Origin: an uncultured Verrucomicrobiota bacterium
GTDB lineage: Bacteria > Verrucomicrobiota > Verrucomicrobiia > Opitutales > Seribacteraceae
Reading direction: 5' to 3'
NCBI GenBank assembly: GCA_902618175.1
Contig: CACMZN010000008.1
Coordinates: 1-60,702 of the forward strand
Length of the DNA: 60,702 bases
Shown here: positions 26,409 through 34,467 of the stretch, piece by piece
How positions within the stretch are numbered: the stretch's first letter is position 1
How the letters are laid out: each line of letters opens with the position of its first letter
Translations under genes and position numbers: made by a program
Notes under the pieces: model-generated
Databases searched by the model: none
Seen by the model: only the letters and a program-made list of their open reading frames with translations
Told to the model about the DNA's origin: nothing

Positions 26409-27311
26409 TTAGGAACGGAACCTCATACCGAGAAAGCGACGCAGAGCATATCCCAAGTCTTGATCAGTGAACAAAACCTCAAACTCCGCTCCAATGGTCA
26501 TTAATTCACCTTTAAGGTTCTCCTGAAATTTTTCCATTTCTCTTTGGTATTCGATACGAATTTCATCCGGTGAAGCCGATACCTCACGGTCTCCTTCCAT
26601 CTCGGCAAAACGCAAGGCTTCCATCTTAGGCAAGTCAACCTCATCTCGATCCAACACCTGTAGACACAGGGAATCATAATGTGCAGATGAAGAAAAACGC
26701 AAACGTTCGGTGAGTTCTACTTCAGCTTCGAGAAAATCCGATAAAAAAACAATCATTGATCGTCCTGTTAGAAATGAAGAAAGTTGCTCCCACGCTCGAA
26801 CATGTTGATTTTTACCAAGCGGCTTAATTGATGCCATTGCTCGTAGAATACGATTTAAGTGACCGCTCCCTGTGGCTGGACGAATCCATTGCTGAACCTC
26901 TTCTCCATAGGCAAACAAACCAACTCGATCGCCCTGCCGGTTGCCGAGATAGGCAAAACATGCAGCCAACATGGAAGCATATCTTAATTTCGAACAGGAT
27001 CCACGACTTCCCTGATAGCCCATGGAACCGCTAGCATCGACCACCAAAAATAGAGTAAAATTAGTGTCTTCCTGAAAAGTTTTTGCCACCAGTTCATTGC
27101 GCTTGGCAAAGATTTTCCAATCCACGACTTTCAAATCCTCGCCGTGCTCATAGGGACGATACTGAAAAAATTCAGTTCCCCTTCCCTGTCTCATGCTTCG
27201 ATGAATTCCAGGCAAGCCTCCATTTACCACAACCTGAGCGAGCAATGAGAAATCTTCGATCCTTTGCAGATGAGCAGGATCAAGCACAGATTCTTCTGCG
27301 TTGCGAGGCAC
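26409..27311 (-). CDS. DUF58 protein (VWA-like, MoxR partner)
   Basis: 300 residues, soluble. The DUF58 signature FQYRPYEHGEDLKVVDWKI runs on into RNELVAKTFQEDTN (about 49-84). It is followed by a VWA-like metal site D92-A-S94-G-S96 and FLSDFLEAEVELTERL. DUF58 proteins are encoded next to MoxR ATPases almost everywhere and are thought to be the ATPase adaptor. GTG start at 27311, 12 bp after the MoxR stop. Confidence 0.92.
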   Translation of the reverse strand: MPRNAEESVLDPAHLQRIEDFSLLAQVVVNGGLPGIHRSMRQGRGTEFFQYRPYEHGEDLKVVDWKIFAKRNELVAKTFQEDTNFTLFLVVDASGSMGYQGSRGSCSKLRYASMLAACFAYLGNRQGDRVGLFAYGEEVQQWIRPATGSGHLNRILRAMASIKPLGKNQHVRAWEQLSSFLTGRSMIVFLSDFLEAEVELTERLRFSSSAHYDSLCLQVLDRDEVDLPKMEALRFAEMEGDREVSASPDEIRIEYQREMEKFQENLKGELMTIGAEFEVLFTDQDLGYALRRFLGMRFRS

Positions 27312-27323
27312 GAAAAAACTTGG

Positions 27324-28319
27324 TTATGGATTTACTGATTCAATAAGGTGAGCAATCACATCATCCGAGTCCAAACCTTCCGAGTCAGCAAAGAAACTGG
27401 GGAGGATTCGATGCCGCAATGCTGAGGGAGCCATTGCCTTGACGTCCTCGCGTGACACATTTGGCCTACCCGCTAGCAGGGCTTTCGCCTTGGAAGCCAA
27501 AATTAAAGCTTGAGCCCCCCTTGAACCAGCTCCCCAACGGACCCGTTTCCGAGTCCACTCGTCACAGGTTTCTGACTGTGGCCTGGAAGCCGAGGACAAG
27601 GCGACTGCGTATGCAATGACGGTCTCAGGCGCAGGCAATTGTCTGGTAAGTTCCTGAAAGACGAGAAGGTCTTCTCCACTCAGAACGGCATCAGGATCAG
27701 GACGAGCCGTTCCGGTTGTCTCGCCAACCATTCTGATCTCATCTTCCATGGAAAGATATCGGATTACCGGATTAAGCAGGAAACGATCAAGTTGTGCTTC
27801 CGGCAAGGGATAGGTTCCTTCCAATTCTATTGGGTTTTGGGTGGCCAAAACAAAGAATGGAGAATCCAACCGCCGCGTTTGCCCTGCCACCGTCACCTGC
27901 CCTTCTTCCATTGCCTCAAGCAAAGCAGCTTGTGTTTTTGGAGGCGTACGATTGATCTCGTCCGCTAGAACGACATTGGAAAATATCGGACCTGCGGCAA
28001 AACGAAAGCTCTTCCTACCAGAAGCAGGATCCTCGTCCACGACTTCCGATCCAAGGACGTCCGCCGGCATCAAATCAGGAGTGAACTGAATGCGCTTAAA
28101 CTCCAGAGTAAGACATCTCGATAAGGTTTTAACCAATAAAGTCTTGCCCAGACCAGGAATCCCGGTCAGTAGGCAATGTCCACGAGCAAGCATAGATACG
28201 ATCAATTGTTCGATAACTTCCTCTTGCCCAGTTATTCCTTTGCGAATCTCGGCCATGAGCCTGTCGCGCGTTTCATTGAGTCGCCCCAAGGCGTCTTCGA
28301 CTTTCTCTTGAGTAATCAT
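27324..28319 (-). CDS. MoxR-family AAA+ ATPase
   Basis: 331 residues. Walker A GIPGLGKT (53-60), Walker B VVLADE (116-121), and the MoxR hallmark ATQNPIELEGTYPLPEAQLD with the arginine finger region DRFLL. The C-terminal lid helices follow. MoxR proteins act as chaperones that mature or load metals into VWA-partner complexes. First gene of the eight-gene run down to 16095. The upstream region has no Shine-Dalgarno site, but a 12-bp palindrome TATCTATAGATA lies 3-14 nt before the ATG. Confidence 0.95.
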   Translation of the reverse strand: MITQEKVEDALGRLNETRDRLMAEIRKGITGQEEVIEQLIVSMLARGHCLLTGIPGLGKTLLVKTLSRCLTLEFKRIQFTPDLMPADVLGSEVVDEDPASGRKSFRFAAGPIFSNVVLADEINRTPPKTQAALLEAMEEGQVTVAGQTRRLDSPFFVLATQNPIELEGTYPLPEAQLDRFLLNPVIRYLSMEDEIRMVGETTGTARPDPDAVLSGEDLLVFQELTRQLPAPETVIAYAVALSSASRPQSETCDEWTRKRVRWGAGSRGAQALILASKAKALLAGRPNVSREDVKAMAPSALRHRILPSFFADSEGLDSDDVIAHLIESVNP

Positions 28320-28322
28320 GTG

Positions 28323-28334
28323 TATCTATAGATA
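28323..28334 (-). promoter_or_regulatory. Perfect 12-bp palindrome TATCTATAGATA before the MoxR start
   Basis: The palindrome lies 3 nt upstream of the MoxR ATG. It could be a -10 element (TATAGA) for a nearly leaderless transcript or an operator. No convincing -35 hexamer is seen 17 nt upstream. Confidence 0.35.
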
Positions 28335-28352
28335 TGCATCGAAAAAGGACAG

Positions 28353-28383
28353 TGGGCAAACCTTCCTTGCTTCAGTTTGCCCA
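28353..28383 (-). terminator. Rho-independent terminator after the exonuclease gene
   Basis: TGGGCAAAC (28353-28361) and GTTTGCCCA (28375-28383) form a perfect 9-bp stem with a 13-nt loop. On the minus strand it is followed by CTGTCCTTTTT. It lies about 35 bp beyond the stop at 28419 and before the MoxR gene, so it separates the two minus-strand transcripts. Confidence 0.65.
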
Positions 28384-28418
28384 AAAGAGATAACCTTAAA
28401 ATGAAAACATTACTCAAT

Positions 28419-29288
28419 TTACATTTGATCAGTCAGATCAAGAAGACGATCCCACTCCGAGACGAATTTTTCAAGGTGTACCTTACCATGGTCGATTTCA
28501 ACTTTCAATAATTGCCTGACGAGTTGCTGTTCCTCATGGAATTGTTCGGTGCTGAGCAATCCTGAAAAATGTGCAACACGGGACCAAAGCAGATGAGTGG
28601 TGAAAGCATCAAATTCGTTATATGCCACGATTTGGTCAAGTTTTCCCTGTAACCACATTTCGGCAACCGAATCACCGCTTACTTCGATCTTACCAGGAAT
28701 TCCGCTTAGGGTTGCCGCCTGATGCAAAGATGGACGGTCACGAAACTGTCCCATGGAATCTGCCAAATCTACGCTATAATCCGAATTCCTAGCGTCGAAA
28801 TAGTCAACGCCTTCCCATGGTTTGTTGGGACGTTCCGAAAACCCCATTCCGGGCAAGCCGTTGACAATGGCTCTTTGAATGATGATCGGAATGTCAGCTT
28901 GGGAAGAGTTGTAACCAACCAACTGAGGCTTTCTTCGACCAACCGATTTCATGAAACTACGCAAAATCGTCTTCTCATCGCATTTCTCGGAATCTCCCGG
29001 ATCAACAGGTAAAGAAACGAGTTTCAGGCTCGCTTGCCCTCCGTTTGTTTTTTCTCGCAAAATTCCTGCTAAGGAAACCACCCTACACAAAATCGTCTTC
29101 AAATAAGGTTGATGATCGTCGGGGTCGCCATTCTTCCTCGCTGAATGCCAAAGAGCTTCAAAGGAATCTCGGTGATTTTCATTTCCTGATTCTCCCAGAT
29201 CAACCCCATGCAGGATCAAACCGGAATGGGGGTCGGGAATCCATTCGACGTCGAAGGAAAAAAGATGATCTGCCAAAGTCTTGAGCAT
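28419..29288 (-). CDS. Predicted 3'-5' exonuclease of the PolB exonuclease-domain family
   Basis: 289 residues from ATG 29288, which follows the map stop by 10 bp; the open frame runs further upstream only inside map. DEDD-type motifs are present: Exo I FSFDVEWIP (Asp and Glu), Exo II in LVGYNSSQADIPII, and Exo III YNEFDAF (Tyr and Asp). This is the stand-alone relative of the proofreading domain of B-family DNA polymerases, with no polymerase attached. Probable role is DNA or RNA end trimming; the in vivo substrate is unknown. Confidence 0.85.
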   Translation of the reverse strand: MLKTLADHLFSFDVEWIPDPHSGLILHGVDLGESGNENHRDSFEALWHSARKNGDPDDHQPYLKTILCRVVSLAGILREKTNGGQASLKLVSLPVDPGDSEKCDEKTILRSFMKSVGRRKPQLVGYNSSQADIPIIIQRAIVNGLPGMGFSERPNKPWEGVDYFDARNSDYSVDLADSMGQFRDRPSLHQAATLSGIPGKIEVSGDSVAEMWLQGKLDQIVAYNEFDAFTTHLLWSRVAHFSGLLSTEQFHEEQQLVRQLLKVEIDHGKVHLEKFVSEWDRLLDLTDQM

Positions 29289-29298
29289 CAAGTCAAGA

Positions 29299-30114
29299 CT
29301 ACGCGGCGAATTCGGAAATTTTAGAAGAAAAATATTCCTCCGTTTTTCCACATCCTTCGGGAATAGTGAGAATTTCAGGTAGATCTTCATCAACCAGAAG
29401 GGTATGTTCGAAATGAGCCGAAGGGAATTCATCAACCGCAATAGCCGTCCAACCATCCTTAGCCATTCGAATTTGGGGACTTTTCATGTTCACCATGGGC
29501 TCGATGCAAATCGCCATTCCTCTTCGTAATTTCGGACCCGTACCCGCCTTTCCAAAGTTAGGAATCTGAGGATCTTCATGCAGGGAACGACCCACTCCAT
29601 GACCCACAAAATTCGTAATTACTGCAAAACCAGCAGATTCTATGTGTTTCTGGACCGCATGAGAAACGTCACCGACACGATTTTTGTCCAGCGCCAGTCT
29701 CATGCCCAAATAAAGTGATTCCTCCGTAACCTTAAGGAGACGACTGATCTCAGGACTGACTTTTCCCACGGGTATGGTTCGACAGTTGTCACCAATCATG
29801 CCATTTTCCCTGATGCAGACGTCTACGGAAATGACGTCGCCGGATTGGAGAATTCGGTTTTTCACCCCAATTCCGTGCACCACTTCCTGATTCACGGACA
29901 AGCAGGTAAAGGATGGAAATATCCGATTCCCGGAACGGTATCCTTTGCAGGCGCTTTTAACGCCAAATTCCTTCATCAGATCACCACCGGCGAGATCAAT
30001 CTCCAAGGTACTCATACCTGGTTTCACAAGAGAACACAACTTGTCGAGAATTGTGGCAGCGGAACGGCCCGCTTGCCTCATTTTCTCCTTATCCTTGAAG
30101 CTTTTGCAAATCAC
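29299..30114 (-). CDS. map: Methionine aminopeptidase, type I
   Basis: 271 residues. It removes the N-terminal Met from new proteins. The metal ligands are all seen: Asp in VISVDVCI, Asp in MIGDNCRTIPVG, His in FVGHGVGRSLHEDPQIPN, Glu in CIEPMV and Glu in HFEHTLLV. The substrate-pocket stretch HGIG is also present. There is no SEC-C zinc finger at either end. The C-terminal tail (EYFSSKISEFAA) is slightly longer than in E. coli Map. It lies between the SBF-like transporter and the exonuclease, all in one direction. Confidence 0.95.
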   Translation of the reverse strand: MICKSFKDKEKMRQAGRSAATILDKLCSLVKPGMSTLEIDLAGGDLMKEFGVKSACKGYRSGNRIFPSFTCLSVNQEVVHGIGVKNRILQSGDVISVDVCIRENGMIGDNCRTIPVGKVSPEISRLLKVTEESLYLGMRLALDKNRVGDVSHAVQKHIESAGFAVITNFVGHGVGRSLHEDPQIPNFGKAGTGPKLRRGMAICIEPMVNMKSPQIRMAKDGWTAIAVDEFPSAHFEHTLLVDEDLPEILTIPEGCGKTEEYFSSKISEFAA

Positions 30115-30160
30115 TCAGCCTTCATCCTCCAAAATTCGATAGTCTTCAACCTTAAAGCGC

Positions 30161-31162
30161 TCAATCTACAAACTTCTGAGTTCTGCCAATTTTGAAGAGA
30201 GGAATCATTATTGCGCCAAAGAACAACTGTATGAAATGGAAAAGGAGGATGGGAAAAATCCAGACAAACGTCTGAAGGGAATTACCTGCAAGCAGATGAA
30301 CCATTGGAATACCCATGGCGAGGGACTTTTGAGACAAACAAAAAAAAACAGCCAGACGACCTGAAAGGTCACTTCGAATCCAACCACTCAAAACCCAAGA
30401 AATACACCCCAGAATGAAAAATCCAATGGTTAAGGGGGCCGACAATTCGATCGCTTCTCTCAAACATAAGTCACGACCATTTTCCAACAATGCCTCGCAT
30501 AAAGCGAAATAAGCGAGGATGGCAATTCCGAGAAAAGGAAGTTGATTGAGAATCCATCCGACAAAAGTTCCAGGTCCCCACCTAAAGAACTTGTTGGATT
30601 TATAACCCAGAAAACAAGGTAGGATCACCATCATCATTAAATTCACGAAAATTACTGTTAAGCTGGAGATCTCTCCGTTGACCAAGTCCAAGTTCTGCAC
30701 TGGATTGATAAGGAAGAACCAAGCGAGTGGAACGAAAAGGGGAGCTAAAAAATTGGAAATGGAAGCTTGGCCCAATGCATAATTAGAATCACCTCCCGCC
30801 CTTTCAGTGTAGACAACGCAACTCGAGACGGTAGTGGGCAGACATGCCAAAAGCAGAAAGGGGCTCAGTTTCTCATGATCAATCAATCCAAAGACCCAGG
30901 CTCCAAGAACCAGGGCAATGGGAATTGCAAGAATGGCAATCTGAGTCATGCACAAAGCAAAACCATCTGACCAAACTTCATACAAACGAGGAGGAGATAG
31001 TTTCCATCCTTGAAGAAAGAAGATTCCAAATATTACAAATTTGGACAGCAAGTCAGTCGAAAGGGGATCAAAGGAAACGACCGCACTAGGATCGATCCAT
31101 GCCATGCAAAAGGAAATACCAAGGATAAATAACATACCCATTCCATTTGGAAAAACTCGCAT
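30161..31162 (-). CDS. SBF-like (bile-acid/sodium symporter family) transporter
   Basis: 333 residues from ATG 31162, about ten membrane segments. The start upstream at 31408 would run through the divergent HAD gene and is rejected. Family motifs include LLACLPTTVSSCVVYTERAGG and NYALGQASISNFLAPLF, the conserved helix breaks of the PF13593 group, and LSQKSLAMGIPMVHLLAG near the C-terminus. Members move organic anions with sodium; the cargo here is unknown. Confidence 0.85.
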   Translation of the reverse strand: MRVFPNGMGMLFILGISFCMAWIDPSAVVSFDPLSTDLLSKFVIFGIFFLQGWKLSPPRLYEVWSDGFALCMTQIAILAIPIALVLGAWVFGLIDHEKLSPFLLLACLPTTVSSCVVYTERAGGDSNYALGQASISNFLAPLFVPLAWFFLINPVQNLDLVNGEISSLTVIFVNLMMMVILPCFLGYKSNKFFRWGPGTFVGWILNQLPFLGIAILAYFALCEALLENGRDLCLREAIELSAPLTIGFFILGCISWVLSGWIRSDLSGRLAVFFCLSQKSLAMGIPMVHLLAGNSLQTFVWIFPILLFHFIQLFFGAIMIPLFKIGRTQKFVD

Positions 31163-31234
31163 CTGAAATTTTTGATCTGTATCATGTAAGCAATACAGAG
31201 TTTTAAGATACCACCAAACTTTTATTTCCATTGT

Positions 31235-31909
31235 ATGCAAAAACGAATTCATCTCATCACCATTGATGCCGCCGGCACCCTCATACGTCCTTGGCCTTCC
31301 GTTGGAAAAGTTTACGCTGACGTCGCTTTGAAATACGGCTTGGAGGTAAATGAAGAAATCGTAGACTCCCGCTTTTACAAAATCCTTGGTGATGCTCAAA
31401 GGAATCAAGAAGTCACAAGCGGAGAGGAGAAGGATTTTTGGAAGTATGTGGTAACCGAAGTGTTTCTTCCCTTTGCAAAAGGAAAGGAACTCACCTCGAT
31501 TTTCGAGGAACTATGGAATCTTTTTGGAAGTGGAGAACATTGGCGTTTAGCAGAAGGAGCCATTCAAACCTTGGAGGAATTACGAAAGAGAAATTATCGA
31601 CTGGCGATTCTATCGAACAACGATTCCAGACTGCGTGGAGTGATACGCGATCTAGGCATAATCGATCTTTTCGAGCATCTTTTCATATCTTCGGAATTAG
31701 GTTGTGAAAAACCGGATTTGGAAATTTTCAGAGCAGTGGAAGCGAAAACTCAAGTTTCATCAGATCAAATCCTGCATTTAGGCGATAGCCATTCGAGGGA
31801 TTTTACGGGTGCCCGAAACGCCGGATGGTCGGCAATTCTCTTTGGTCGTCCCGCACTGGAAAAAGACCAAATATTTAATTTTCCTCAGTTGCTTGACTTC
31901 CTCCAATGA
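31235..31909 (+). CDS. HAD-superfamily hydrolase-like protein
   Basis: 224 residues. Motif I is DAAGTLIRP, motif II LAILSNND, motif III lysine in GCEKPDLEIF and motif IV LGDSHSRDF, with an alpha-helical C1 cap between. The second Asp of the usual DxDGT is Ala (DAAGT), as in HDHD3-like and phosphonatase-type proteins, so ordinary phosphatase activity is doubtful. It is the first gene of the pab/fol operon and overlaps pabB by ATGA. A role in the folate path (dihydroneopterin phosphate removal) is possible but only inferred from position. Confidence 0.85.
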   Translation: MQKRIHLITIDAAGTLIRPWPSVGKVYADVALKYGLEVNEEIVDSRFYKILGDAQRNQEVTSGEEKDFWKYVVTEVFLPFAKGKELTSIFEELWNLFGSGEHWRLAEGAIQTLEELRKRNYRLAILSNNDSRLRGVIRDLGIIDLFEHLFISSELGCEKPDLEIFRAVEAKTQVSSDQILHLGDSHSRDFTGARNAGWSAILFGRPALEKDQIFNFPQLLDFLQ

Positions 31910-33150
31910 CTGTACTCCCATACCCAGCAGACCTGCTCGCCTTGAAGTCCCTAAATCTTTCCCATTTGGCAGTTCAGCCCGTCTCAAACGGTTTGATTGC
32001 ATATTTTGACTTCGAAAAGATGATTGTTTTCCCATCCAAGCAAAAAAACGAATTTGAATATTTTTCACAATTTACAAAGGATCATTCGAATCTCTCTTTT
32101 TCCGGTTGGATTGGTTTTTTTGGATACGAATTACTTGCTTTCAATCTAGGTCTATCCTTGTCAGCGAATCGTGACTTGGAAGTGCCCGACGGATGGTTTG
32201 GAAGACCCGATTCCCTGATCAAATTTTTGCCGCGCAGTACGCATGTCGAATCAACCGAACCAAGACGGGAAAAAGAGATTTCAGCTCTCCTCACCAAGGC
32301 GAATTCTTCCAGGATTTCAAGTCCTCAAACCATTGCCAGAGAAATAAGCTGCAACTTGGATTACAAGCAGTATGAAGATACTTTCCACTCGGCCCGTGAA
32401 GCCATTCTCGACGGAGAGACCTACCAGATCAAAATATCCCAACGATTTGAGGCGGAGGCCCGCCTTGATCCATTAACTGCTTTTCGTAAGCTCAACTTTT
32501 CCAATCCATCGCCCGAAGCCTTCCTTCTGCTTACCCCTGAGTTTTCCTTGGTAAGTTGTTCTCCTGAAACCGTTATCGACAAAAAAGGCAGAAACCTATC
32601 CACCAGACCAATCGGTGGAACTTACCAGCGTACCCACTCCTCTTTGGATGACTCCGTGATCGAATGCTTCCTCGGTGATCCCAAAGAGGTGGCGGAACAC
32701 AACATGCTTGTTGACCTGGAAAGAAATGACCTTTCCACCATATGCAAACAGGGAAGCGTGCGCATTGAACGTTTTCGAGAAGTAGAATCGTATGCTCATT
32801 TGCATCACCTCGTATCGACCATATCAGGGGAATTGCGTGCACAAACCGGTTTGGGTGAAATTGCCCGAGCGATGCTTCCCGGAGGAAGCATTACCGGTTG
32901 CCCAAAAATTAGAACCATGGAATGGATCGATCGACTTGAGCCATGCTTTCGGGGTCCTTACACGGGAAGTTTTGGAGTCATTTCGGATGATGGAGATCTG
33001 AGGTTCAACATCATAATCCGAGCGATGCTCATTACTAATGGGAAATGCTACACTCAAGCAGGTGGAGGAATCGTCGTCGATTCCACGCCTCGTTACGAAT
33101 TCAAAGAAAACAAAATTAAAGCACAGGCGTTGCTTGATCTTCTCCAATGA
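31906..33150 (+). CDS. pabB: Aminodeoxychorismate synthase component I (PabB/TrpE family)
   Basis: 414 residues. It makes 4-amino-4-deoxychorismate from chorismate with ammonia from PabA. Motifs are DGETYQIKISQRF, LVSCSPETV, a PIGGT box at 235-239, VDLERNDL, PGGSITGCPKIRTMEWID and QAGGGIVVDS. The PIGGT box is notable: PabB proteins usually have PIKGT with a catalytic Lys and TrpE has PIAGT. Pab rather than Trp is chosen because pabA, pabC, folP, folB and folK follow in one coupled run. Confidence 0.85.
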   Translation: MTVLPYPADLLALKSLNLSHLAVQPVSNGLIAYFDFEKMIVFPSKQKNEFEYFSQFTKDHSNLSFSGWIGFFGYELLAFNLGLSLSANRDLEVPDGWFGRPDSLIKFLPRSTHVESTEPRREKEISALLTKANSSRISSPQTIAREISCNLDYKQYEDTFHSAREAILDGETYQIKISQRFEAEARLDPLTAFRKLNFSNPSPEAFLLLTPEFSLVSCSPETVIDKKGRNLSTRPIGGTYQRTHSSLDDSVIECFLGDPKEVAEHNMLVDLERNDLSTICKQGSVRIERFREVESYAHLHHLVSTISGELRAQTGLGEIARAMLPGGSITGCPKIRTMEWIDRLEPCFRGPYTGSFGVISDDGDLRFNIIIRAMLITNGKCYTQAGGGIVVDSTPRYEFKENKIKAQALLDLLQ

Positions 33151-33752
33151 TTTTACTCGTTGATCATCAGGACTCCTTTACCCGTAACCTTGAACATTTG
33201 CTTGCTCAATTCGACAAAGTCGTAGTTTGCGACCGTCTTGAAATCACTTCCCTTTTGGTTGATCAATGCAATTTCATTGTTCTCTCGCCAGGTCCGGGCA
33301 AGCCAGCTGACTATCCTGAATCAGTCCTTCTTTATAAGAAATGCATCGGCAGAAAACCCATGCTTGGCATTTGTTTGGGATTTCAACTTATGCTGGAGGC
33401 CGAGGGAGGGAAGATCATACGCCAAAAGCAAGTATTGCATGGAGTGGAAACAGAAATTGAAATCGATCCCGGTTCCCTTACCTACAGAGGATTTGGTAAT
33501 CGACTTTGCGTCGGCAGGTACCATTCCCTGCAAATAGACCCATCCAGTCTTTCCAATCTGCCCTTCAGTTTGTTGATTACCGCCAAGGATCCAGTGCGGA
33601 AAGTGCCCTTATCCTTTGAAGATCCCATTCGAAAACTGTTTGGCTTGCAGTATCACCCGGAATCCTTTCTAACAAAAAAAGGTAATAAATTAATCGAGAA
33701 CATTCGGTATGCATGCATGGACGAAAGCGGGGCATCCCTCCGAACATCCTGA
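33147..33752 (+). CDS. pabA: Glutamine amidotransferase of aminodeoxychorismate synthase (PabA/TrpG)
   Basis: 201 residues of class I GATase. Catalytic Cys76 sits in MLGICLGFQLM, with LSPGPGKP before it and the His-Glu pair in QYHPESFLT. The start overlaps the pabB stop as ATGA. It supplies ammonia to PabB; in many bacteria the same subunit also serves TrpE. The last 44 bp overlap the longest frame of the next gene. Confidence 0.9.
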   Translation: MILLVDHQDSFTRNLEHLLAQFDKVVVCDRLEITSLLVDQCNFIVLSPGPGKPADYPESVLLYKKCIGRKPMLGICLGFQLMLEAEGGKIIRQKQVLHGVETEIEIDPGSLTYRGFGNRLCVGRYHSLQIDPSSLSNLPFSLLITAKDPVRKVPLSFEDPIRKLFGLQYHPESFLTKKGNKLIENIRYACMDESGASLRTS

Positions 33753-34467
33753 ACCATGGGGTCGAATGGGGGCATTTACGACTTTGCATGTTTTGCCCGA
33801 TAAAAATTTTCTGTTTCTGGAGGAGCACCTAAAACGTCTCCGCTTCTCTGCTTCTCATTTGGAACTCCCTTGGATTCCGAGTGAAAAGGAAATAATTGAA
33901 AAACTTGATGAAGTCTTTGTCGATCATTCAGAAGGAACTCATCTGCTTCTACGCATTTGCCTTTTTGAGGACTTGCTCGGATTCGCAGTGAGACCAAATT
34001 ATAGTGACGCCAATCCGGTTGAAGGTTGGTTGCTACCTTACAGACGACCTAATCCAGCCATCAAGTGCACAGTAGAAAAAGAACTCTATGGAACGCTTTC
34101 AGAGCTGGAAATTACCAGGGAAGACTGGGTAATCTTAGATCCCAAAGACAATGATCTCAGGGAAACCGCCACCTCAAACCTAATCTTTGCTCAAGGGGAC
34201 GAATTGCTAATTCCGGAAAAAAGAATTTTGAATGGAATTACTCTACAAAAACTTTTACCCATATTAGCCACTGAATTTAGGATAATCCGTGGAACTCCCC
34301 AAGACCAAGACATTTTCGAATTCGAGGAGATTCTTTTATGCGGTACTGGGCGTGGGATAGCATCTCTCACTAAATTATCGGAACTTGGATGGTCCAGTAG
34401 GAGTAATGAAAGTTACCAAAAAGTTCGCTTTCTTTATGAGAAACTGATCAATTCGGCTGGTGTCTGA
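33709..34467 (+). CDS. pabC: Aminodeoxychorismate lyase-like class IV aminotransferase
   Basis: 252 residues. Fold-type IV PLP enzyme features: MGAFTTLHVLPDKNFLFLEE, HLKRLRFSASHL, VILDPKDNDLRETATSNLIF and RILNGITLQKLL. The PLP lysine should lie about 25 residues before VILD; Lys119 is the best candidate, Lys124 the other, and the spacing is slightly short. ATG 33709 overlaps pabA by 44 bp; ATG 33766 (after GGGG) would start after the pabA stop. Context fixes it as PabC, which yields p-aminobenzoate and pyruvate, rather than a branched-chain transaminase. Confidence 0.85.
   Translation: MHAWTKAGHPSEHPEPWGRMGAFTTLHVLPDKNFLFLEEHLKRLRFSASHLELPWIPSEKEIIEKLDEVFVDHSEGTHLLLRICLFEDLLGFAVRPNYSDANPVEGWLLPYRRPNPAIKCTVEKELYGTLSELEITREDWVILDPKDNDLRETATSNLIFAQGDELLIPEKRILNGITLQKLLPILATEFRIIRGTPQDQDIFEFEEILLCGTGRGIASLTKLSELGWSSRSNESYQKVRFLYEKLINSAGV

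Noticed and set aside
31163-31408. N-terminal extension of the SBF-like transporter
   Set aside because: It runs antisense through the start of the HAD gene and adds no family sequence; the membrane protein begins properly at ATG 31162.
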